From positions 1 through 11,802 of the forward strand of contig DYZF01000031.1 in the NCBI GenBank assembly GCA_020741375.1: a stretch of DNA of 11,802 nucleotides, given 5' to 3'. Positions within the stretch are counted from its first letter, which is position 1; every line of letters starts with the position of its first letter. The notes beneath the pieces are model-generated. The model worked only from the letters and a program-made list of their open reading frames with translations, had not been told where the DNA came from and did no database searches. This DNA comes from Tessaracoccus flavescens. GTDB taxonomy: Bacteria; Actinomycetota; Actinomycetes; Propionibacteriales; Propionibacteriaceae. Both the position numbers and the translations under genes were made by a program. Shown here one piece after another: positions 5,283 to 11,802 of the stretch.

Positions 5283-6229
5283 GCATCGCAGCGAGGGCCG
5301 AAGGCCTCACTAAGATTTATGGGTCCGGGTCGGCCGTCGTCACTGCGCTCGACGGGGTGGATTTCGAGATCAACCAGGGCGAGTTCACCGCCATCATGGG
5401 CCCGTCGGGATCCGGCAAGTCGACGCTGATGCACCTCATGGCTGCCCTCGACACTCCCACCTCCGGAGAAGTCTGGATCGGCGACACCGCCATCTCGATG
5501 CTGGCCGATACTCCGCTCACCGAACTGCGCCGTGAACGCATCGGCTTCATCTTCCAAGCCTTCAACCTCGTGCCCACCCTCTCGGCGCGCGAGAACATCG
5601 TCCTCCCACTGGCCATCGCCGGCCGCCAAGTGGACGAGGAATGGTTCAACAAGGTGGTCGACGTCCTCGGCCTCGGCGATCGCCTCACCCACAAGCCGTC
5701 CGAGCTGTCGGGCGGCCAGCAGCAGCGCGTCGCTTGCGCCAGGGCGCTCATGAACCGGCCCGAGATCGTCTTCGGCGATGAACCCACTGGCAACCTGGAT
5801 TCCACGTCGGCCGCCGAGGTGCTGAGCTTCTTGCGCCGCAGCGTCGACGAGTTCGGGCAGACCGTCGTCATGGTCACTCACGACGCGCATGCCGCGAGCT
5901 ACGCAGACCGAGCCGTCTTCCTCTCTGACGGCAAGATCGTCGACGAAATCCGCGGCGGTTCACAGGACGATCTGCTGTTCGTCATGTCGCGCATCTACCC
6001 CCGTCACGACGCGGCCGCGTCGGATCCTGCCGCTGCCTCCGAGAACGGGACGGAGCCTGCGGGCACACTCGGCCTCGGGCCGATCCCGGCGCGCTCGACC
6101 CACCGGCCCTCCGAGCCCGTCTACCGCGACGGCGGCCACGCACCCGCTCACCGCGGCGCCGTCGACGAATCAGACTATGAATCCACCGCCGAACGCTCCA
6201 TCGCACGCCGGGCAGCGCTGGAAGACTGA
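5279..6229 (+). CDS. ABC transporter ATP-binding protein, MacB/LolD/FtsE-like
   Basis: This is the cytoplasmic ATPase of a MacB/LolD-type (type VII) transporter, which drives conformational change across the membrane rather than classical transport; the substrate is not evident. From the GTG at 5279 the protein has 316 residues: Walker A GPSGSGKST (41-49), Q-loop Gln93 (FQAFNLVP), signature LSGGQQQR (143-150), Walker B IVFGDEP (163-169), D-loop GNLDS (171-175) and H-loop His201 (VMVTHD). After about residue 240 comes a 75-residue Ala/Pro/charged tail, probably disordered, which is unusual for this family. The start at 5279 overlaps the stop of the preceding small ORF (GTGA); a GTG at 5270 in the same frame is possible but has no ribosome site. 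The downstream permease gene overlaps by one base (TGATG). Family assignment is certain, substrate unknown. Confidence 0.93.
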   Translation: MSIAARAEGLTKIYGSGSAVVTALDGVDFEINQGEFTAIMGPSGSGKSTLMHLMAALDTPTSGEVWIGDTAISMLADTPLTELRRERIGFIFQAFNLVPTLSARENIVLPLAIAGRQVDEEWFNKVVDVLGLGDRLTHKPSELSGGQQQRVACARALMNRPEIVFGDEPTGNLDSTSAAEVLSFLRRSVDEFGQTVVMVTHDAHAASYADRAVFLSDGKIVDEIRGGSQDDLLFVMSRIYPRHDAAASDPAAASENGTEPAGTLGLGPIPARSTHRPSEPVYRDGGHAPAHRGAVDESDYESTAERSIARRAALED

Positions 6230-8787
6230 TGCTCCACGCCACCCTCAAATCGCTGTGGGCGCGCAAGCTGCGGCTCTTCATGAGCGCGCTGTCCATCGTC
6301 CTGGGCGTCGCCTTCGTCTGCGGCTCGTTGATGTTCACGAAATTGCTGTCGTCGAGCTTCGACGAGATCGTCAAGGGCGCACTCGGCGACGTGAACGTGA
6401 GTTCCGCCACCACCGGCATCGAAGGATTTGAGTCCGGCATCGGCGCCCAGCAGCAGGTTCTGCTCAGCCAAGAGGTCGTCGATCAAGTGGCGGCCCTCGA
6501 CGGCGTCGACATTGCCACCGGCATGGTGTCGAGCTCACAGGTGTACCCGCTCGATAAGAACGAGCGCCTCCTCCTGTTCCCCGGCGCACCCGGCGTAGCG
6601 TCGAACTGGCACGAGACACCGGCGGCAGGTGGCCTTCCTGGAGCTCACATCGTCGAGGGCAGAGCGCCAGAGGCCGACGGCGAAATGGTGATCGATCCCG
6701 GTTCGGCTGAGCGCGGCGATTACGTCGTCGGCGACCAGATCAAGATCGCCACACCCCGCGACGGCATCAAGACCTACGATCTCGTGGGCACCGCCACCTA
6801 CGGTTCGGGCTCCACAGCTGGCGCCAGCTACCTGTTCTTCACGCTCAACGAAGCCCGCGCCATCGCGCAAGAGGGCCGCGACGGCTACTACGCCATGTGG
6901 ATCTCCACAGATCCGGGCGCGAACCCCGACGCCGTTGCCGCCCAGATCAACGAACTCCTCCCGGCAGGGTTCACGGCGGAGACCGGCGACGAGGTGGCCG
7001 ACACCATCCAGGAAACGCTCGACGTGGGGTTGGGTTTCGTCAACACGTTCCTGTTGGTGTTCGCCGCGATCGCCTTGCTCGTGGCCACGCTGCTGATCCT
7101 CAACACGTTCTCGATCTTGGTGGCGCAACGCTCCCGCGAGCTGGCGCTGCTGCGCGCCGTCGGTGCCACCAGAGGTCAGGTGCGCAACTCGGTGCTTCTG
7201 GAGGCGCTCATCATCGGGCTCATCGGAGCCACGCTCGGCCTCCTCGCCGGCTACGGCCTGGTGTGGGGGATCATCGCGGTCATGCGCGCCGTCGGTATGG
7301 ATCTGGGCGCCGCCGTCCCGCAGTTCACGTGGCAAGCCGTGGTGGCGTCGTACGCCATCGGCATCGTCATCACGCTGATCGCCGCGTACCTGCCGGCCCG
7401 CAAGGCCTCGCGCACCCGCCCCGTCGAGGCGATGGCCCAGGCCGCTGCGTCGGGCCCGGAGAAGCTCGGCGGCTGGGCCCTTCTGGGCGTGGCGCTGATC
7501 GAGATCGGGGTCGCGGCTTTGGCGTGCGCTGTCCTGCTCGACGTGCCGCAGCCTCTGGTGTGGCTGGGCGCCGGAGCGGCGCTGCTGCTGGTGGGCGTGG
7601 TGCTTGCCGCGGCCATCGTGGGCCGGCCCGTGGTGTGGGCCTTCGGCACCCTGTTCAAGAAGCTGTTCGGTGAAGTGGGCCACCTGGCCCGCCTCAACGC
7701 CACCCGCCAGCCCCGACGCACTGCCGCGACCGCTGCCACCCTCATGATCGGCCTGGCCCTCGTCAGCACCGTCGCCATCGTCGCTGCCAGCACGACGACG
7801 TCGATCCGCGACGCCATGACTGAGGATCAACGCGGCGATTTCACTATGACCCCCGTGGCCTACCAGCCGTTCGACGCGAAGGCCGCCGAGCGTGCGGCCG
7901 ACGTGGACGGCGTAGAAGCCGTGTACTCCTTCTGGCGCGGCCCGCTGCCCATCGACGGCGAACCCGTCATGATCACCGGTGCCACCGACGAGGCCCTCTC
8001 CCGAGCCACCGCGCTGGAGTACAGCGGCACCCTCCGCGCCGACGGGGGAGTGCAGCCGGCCGTCGTCTCCACGGATTTTGCCGCCGAGCACGACGCCCAA
8101 CTCGGCCAGCTCATCGACCTCCCCTCACCTCAGGGTGGCCCCGGCGTCACGGTGCTCGTCACCGGCATCCACCAGGGCGCGCGAACCTTCGGCGACGTCA
8201 TCGTCACGCCCGAGGTGTTCGCCCAGCTCGGCGATCCGACGCTGATCCAGAACGCCGTCGTCTTCACCCGCGACGGCGCAGACCGGGAGCAGGTGCGCCA
8301 AGGCCTCCTGGACGCGACCAGCGAGATCCCCACCCTCGTCGTCGCCGACGTCGACGAGTTCGTGGAGGCTCGCGTCGACCAGTTCAACCAGCTGTTCTCC
8401 GTGCTCTACGCGCTGCTCGCGCTGGCGATCATCATCTCCGTGCTGGGCATCGTCAACACGCTCGGCCTGTCGGTGCTGGAGCGCACCCGCGAGGTGGGCT
8501 TGCTGCGCGCCGTCGGCCTGACGCGAGGTCAGCTGCGCCGGATGGTCACGCTGGAATCGGTCATGGTGGCCAGCCTGGGCGCGATCCTCGGCGTCGTCCT
8601 TGGCCTGGTGTTCGGCAGCGCGTTGGTGTCGCTGCTGCGCGATCAAGGAGTCGACACCCTTGTCATCCCATGGGTGCAGCTGCTGATCTTCGTCGTCGTG
8701 GCCGCCATCGTGGGTGTGTTGGCTGCCGTCGGCCCGGCCCGCCGCGCTTCCAAGCTCAACGTGCTTGATTCGATTGCGACGGAGTGA
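6229..8787 (+). CDS. ABC transporter permease, FtsX/MacB family with two FtsX domains
   Basis: This is the membrane subunit partnering the ATPase just upstream. The 852-residue product has about ten membrane segments: 16-37, 269-293, 325-352, 368-389, 415-437, 443-463, 499-520, 723-747, 775-803 and 813-834. Large extracytoplasmic domains lie at about 38-268 and 521-722. The two halves are an internal duplication: the coupling segments RSRELALLRAVGATRGQ (301-317) and RTREVGLLRAVGLTRGQ (752-768) each start the cytoplasmic helix that contacts the ATPase, and each is followed by a glycine-rich helix pair. Such duplicated permeases are common in actinobacteria; relatives move lipoproteins, peptides or antibiotics or signal to cell-wall enzymes, but nothing here identifies the substrate. 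The ATG at 6229 overlaps the ATPase stop, so the two are coupled. No terminator is evident before dnaN. Confidence 0.92.
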   Translation: MLHATLKSLWARKLRLFMSALSIVLGVAFVCGSLMFTKLLSSSFDEIVKGALGDVNVSSATTGIEGFESGIGAQQQVLLSQEVVDQVAALDGVDIATGMVSSSQVYPLDKNERLLLFPGAPGVASNWHETPAAGGLPGAHIVEGRAPEADGEMVIDPGSAERGDYVVGDQIKIATPRDGIKTYDLVGTATYGSGSTAGASYLFFTLNEARAIAQEGRDGYYAMWISTDPGANPDAVAAQINELLPAGFTAETGDEVADTIQETLDVGLGFVNTFLLVFAAIALLVATLLILNTFSILVAQRSRELALLRAVGATRGQVRNSVLLEALIIGLIGATLGLLAGYGLVWGIIAVMRAVGMDLGAAVPQFTWQAVVASYAIGIVITLIAAYLPARKASRTRPVEAMAQAAASGPEKLGGWALLGVALIEIGVAALACAVLLDVPQPLVWLGAGAALLLVGVVLAAAIVGRPVVWAFGTLFKKLFGEVGHLARLNATRQPRRTAATAATLMIGLALVSTVAIVAASTTTSIRDAMTEDQRGDFTMTPVAYQPFDAKAAERAADVDGVEAVYSFWRGPLPIDGEPVMITGATDEALSRATALEYSGTLRADGGVQPAVVSTDFAAEHDAQLGQLIDLPSPQGGPGVTVLVTGIHQGARTFGDVIVTPEVFAQLGDPTLIQNAVVFTRDGADREQVRQGLLDATSEIPTLVVADVDEFVEARVDQFNQLFSVLYALLALAIIISVLGIVNTLGLSVLERTREVGLLRAVGLTRGQLRRMVTLESVMVASLGAILGVVLGLVFGSALVSLLRDQGVDTLVIPWVQLLIFVVVAAIVGVLAAVGPARRASKLNVLDSIATE

Positions 8788-8803
8788 CGCGCAGTAGAGC
8801 AAT

Positions 8804-8812
8804 CCGTCCACA
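8804..8812 (+). promoter_or_regulatory. DnaA box (CCGTCCACA) upstream of dnaN
   Basis: CCGTCCACA fits the actinobacterial pattern YYRTCCACA at every position. It lies in the 108-base spacer between the permease gene and dnaN, 42 bases upstream of the probable -10 element. It may regulate dnaN, or it may be what is left of an original continuous dnaA-dnaN origin spacer. Confidence 0.5.
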
Positions 8813-8853
8813 GGTTGTCGTCGACGCCTAGTAATCGGGCATTGCCTGACGGC

Positions 8854-8859
8854 TATGAT
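8854..8859 (+). promoter_or_regulatory. Probable -10 element of the dnaN promoter
   Basis: TATGAT matches TATAAT at five of six positions and lies in the spacer before dnaN, where transcription would start about 30 bases upstream of the GTG. No good -35 hexamer is seen at 16-18 bases, common for actinobacterial promoters. It would give dnaN, gnd and recF their own promoter, independent of the transporter genes. Confidence 0.5.
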
Positions 8860-8895
8860 GCTTAGCGACGAACCAGACAGATCAAAGGGGACCTC

Positions 8896-10056
8896 GTGAA
8901 GATTCGAGTTGAGCGCGACGCGCTGGCCGACGCCGTGGCTTGGGTGGCTCGTAGCCTCCCCACGCGACCGACCGCGCCGATCCTCGCCGGCATGCTGCTT
9001 GAAGCCGACGCCAAGGGCGTCACGCTGAGCAGCTTCGACTCGAGCACCTCAGCCAAGGTCACCATCCCGGCCACGGTCACCGACGAAGGCACCGCGCTGG
9101 TGTCGGGCCGTCTCCTCTCGGAGATCGCGCGCTCGCTGCCGAACAAGCCGGTGGATCTCGACGCCAACCACTCCAACGTCGAACTGAAGTGCGGCCAGGC
9201 CCGCTTCACGCTGCAGACGTTGCCCGTCGACGAATACCCCACCCTGCCGGACATGCCGTCGCAGACCGGCACCATCGACGCCGCTAGCTTCGAAAAGGCC
9301 GTCGGTCAGGTGTTCGTGGCCGCTGGGCGCGACGAACTGCTCAATGTGTTCACCGGCGTGAAGATGGAGATCGACGGCGACAACCTCTCGCTGCTCGCCA
9401 CGGACCGCTACCGCATGGCCCTCAAGGAGCTCAACTGGACTCCCGCTACCCCCGGCGTCGAGGGCAGCGTCCTCATCCCGGGCAAGGTGCTGGCCGATAC
9501 CGCCAAGTCCATGACGGCCGGTGAGAACGTCTCCATCTCGCTGTCCACCACGGAGGCTGAGGGCGAAGGCCTCGCCGGCTTCGTCGGCGAAGGCAGCAAG
9601 GGCACCCGCGAAGCCACCACCCGTCTGCTGAGCCAGGCGTTCCCGAAGGTGCGCCACCTCATGGACGTCAACGCCACGGTCACCGTGCGCGTCGACACCG
9701 CCGACCTGCTCGCAGCCGTGAAGCGCGTCTCGCTCGTCGCCGAGCGCAACACCCCGCTGCGCATGCGGATCAACGACGACCACGTCGCCCTCGAGGCCGC
9801 TACCGGCGATCAGGCCCAGGCGTCCGAGGCGATCGAGGCCCAGGTTGAGGTGGTGGGCGACGAGCAGTCCATCACCGACGCCGGCTTCAACCCGCACTAC
9901 CTGCTCGACGCGCTCACCGCGCTCGATGCTCCGTTCGCGCAGTTCTCGTTCACGCTGCCCGGCAAGCCTTGCCTCATCATGGGTCTGGCCAGCATCGACG
10001 CCGAGCCGCTGGCGGATTACCGACACGTCATCATGCTGATGCGCTTGCCCAACTGA
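8896..10056 (+). CDS. dnaN: DNA polymerase III subunit beta (sliding clamp)
   Basis: DnaN forms the dimeric ring that tethers the replicative polymerase to DNA and serves as docking site for many repair and replication proteins. The 386-residue product shows the three repeated clamp domains at about 1-122, 123-253 and 254-386. Recognisable segments include MKIRVERDALADAVAWVARSL at its start, LPVDEYPTLPDMP (108-120), ATDRYRMA (168-175) and the C-terminal end YRHVIMLMRLPN. The GTG start at 8896 follows AAAGGGG at suitable spacing. It has its own likely promoter (TATGAT at 8854-8859) and a DnaA box upstream. gnd follows after 46 bases. It is intact and of normal length. Unusually, it is separated from dnaA by two transporter genes. 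Confidence 0.97.
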   Translation: MKIRVERDALADAVAWVARSLPTRPTAPILAGMLLEADAKGVTLSSFDSSTSAKVTIPATVTDEGTALVSGRLLSEIARSLPNKPVDLDANHSNVELKCGQARFTLQTLPVDEYPTLPDMPSQTGTIDAASFEKAVGQVFVAAGRDELLNVFTGVKMEIDGDNLSLLATDRYRMALKELNWTPATPGVEGSVLIPGKVLADTAKSMTAGENVSISLSTTEAEGEGLAGFVGEGSKGTREATTRLLSQAFPKVRHLMDVNATVTVRVDTADLLAAVKRVSLVAERNTPLRMRINDDHVALEAATGDQAQASEAIEAQVEVVGDEQSITDAGFNPHYLLDALTALDAPFAQFSFTLPGKPCLIMGLASIDAEPLADYRHVIMLMRLPN

Positions 10057-10102
10057 TCGTCCCGATCCCCACCTCCACTCAACTCTTCGTGAGGAGCAAC
10101 CC

Positions 10103-10984
<882 letters not shown>

Positions 10985-10993
10985 CGGCCGGGA

Positions 10994-11802
10994 GTGTTCG
11001 TCACGGAGCTCAAGCTCGTCGATTTCCGTAATTTCCAAAAGGCCACGCTCGAGCTGACCGACGGCGTGACCGTCTTCGTCGGCTCCAACGGCCAGGGCAA
11101 GACCAACTTGGTGGAGGCCGTCGAGTATTTGTCGACGATGTCCTCGCACCGCGTCGCCGCGACCGCGCCGCTGATCCGCGCCGGCGCCGACAGCGCCATC
11201 GTCCGGGCCAAGGTGCAGGCGGCGCGCGACGACGACCGCGTCATCTCCCTGGAGTTGGAGATCGCCAACGGTCGCTCCAACGTCGCCCGGCTGAACCGCG
11301 GCCCGCTACCCCGCCCGCGGGATCTCATCGGCGCGCTGCGCACCGTCGTCTTCTCGCCGATGGATCTGTCGATCGTCCGCGGCGACCCGTCAGACCGGCG
11401 CGCTTGGCTGGATTCCCTCGTTCAAACCCGCTGGCCGCGGATGGCGGGGGTCCGTCAAGACCTCGACCGCGTCCTCAAACAACGCAACGCCCTGCTCAAG
11501 GCGATGGCCGGCAAATCCTTCCTGCCGTCCGGCGGCGATGAAGAAGTGACGCTCCAGATTTGGAACGAGCAACTCTCCGCGATCGGTGCCGAGCTCCTCC
11601 ATGCCCGCCTCGACACGCTCGCCGACGTCCTCCCGCACGCCCAGCAGGCGTATGAGACCATCGCGCCGCGCAACAACCAGATCAGCGCCAACTACAAGAC
11701 CATCCTCGATCTCGACGGCGTCGCCGCGGCATCCGATGTGCGCGCAGAACTGCAGCAGCGCCTGCTCGACGCGATGGCGCGGCTGCGCAAGGACGAGGTG
11801 CA
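10994..11802 (+). CDS. recF: DNA replication and repair protein RecF, 5' part only
   Basis: RecF is an SMC-like ATPase that works with RecO and RecR to load RecA at single-strand gaps. The window contains 269 complete codons and then ends; no stop is reached. The N-terminus reads VTELKLVDFRNFQKATLEL, followed by Walker A GSNGQGKT (30-37) and the RecF-specific segment FSPMDLSIVRGDPSDRRAWLD at about residues 119-139, ending in the conserved RR..LD. A coiled-coil-like region with DLDRVLKQRNALLK follows at about 155-168. The GTG at 10994 lies nine bases after the gnd stop; the ribosome site is weak (CGGGA), so translation may be coupled to gnd. The signature, Walker B and D-loop in the C-terminal part lie beyond the window. 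Part of the dnaN-gnd-recF unit. Confidence 0.96.
   Translation, partial: MFVTELKLVDFRNFQKATLELTDGVTVFVGSNGQGKTNLVEAVEYLSTMSSHRVAATAPLIRAGADSAIVRAKVQAARDDDRVISLELEIANGRSNVARLNRGPLPRPRDLIGALRTVVFSPMDLSIVRGDPSDRRAWLDSLVQTRWPRMAGVRQDLDRVLKQRNALLKAMAGKSFLPSGGDEEVTLQIWNEQLSAIGAELLHARLDTLADVLPHAQQAYETIAPRNNQISANYKTILDLDGVAAASDVRAELQQRLLDAMARLRKDEV

Noticed and set aside
5014..5310. 98-codon minus-strand frame opposite the start of the ABC ATPase
   Set aside because: Arg/Ala-rich shadow of the G+C-rich plus-strand frames, overlapping the small ORF and the ATPase start; no family resemblance or ribosome site.

Overview
This window is the chromosomal replication-origin neighbourhood of a high-G+C Gram-positive bacterium, most likely an actinobacterium. 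Three things point there. The gene order is rsmG-khpB(jag)-yidC-yidD-rnpA-rpmH on the minus strand, then dnaA, dnaN, gnd and recF on the plus strand. GTG starts are frequent. Several DnaA boxes have the actinobacterial form TTGTCCACA. A Propionibacteriales-type organism is my guess, but the sequence alone does not fix the family.

Left arm (1-2790, minus strand): a compact operon reads away from the origin. It holds ribosomal protein L34 (rpmH, 45 codons), the RNase P protein (rnpA), the membrane-insertion accessory factor YidD, the insertase YidC, the RNA-binding KH/R3H protein KhpB/Jag, and the 5' part of the 16S rRNA methyltransferase gene rsmG, which runs off the window. Four of the five junctions are overlaps or gaps of 14 bases or less. 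The yidC-khpB gap is 45 bases and carries a small hairpin. rsmG contains an A+T-rich perfect inverted repeat with clustered unusual codons.

Origin (2791-5168): two intergenic regions flank dnaA. The rpmH-dnaA spacer (353 bases) has three DnaA boxes. The roughly 660-base stretch downstream of dnaA has a striking near-palindromic hairpin element (4616-4722). It is followed by a cluster of perfect and degenerate DnaA boxes (4875-5003) and an A+T-rich segment (5008-5040) that could be the unwinding element. A further box lies just upstream of dnaN.

Right arm (5169-11802, plus strand): dnaN does not directly follow dnaA. About 3.6 kb sits between them: a 37-codon small ORF whose stop overlaps the start of an ABC transporter ATPase gene (GTGA), then a MacB/FtsX-type permease gene of 852 codons overlapping the ATPase gene by one base. 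Then follow dnaN (beta clamp), gnd (short, probably NAD-type 6-phosphogluconate dehydrogenase) and the 5' part of recF. All genes point away from the origin, in the direction of fork movement.

The core genes are ordinary for an origin region. I saw no tRNA or rRNA gene, CRISPR array, transposase or obvious new defence system. The parts most worth attention are the hairpin element in the origin, the transporter operon between dnaA and dnaN with its coupled small ORF, and the A+T-rich palindrome inside rsmG.
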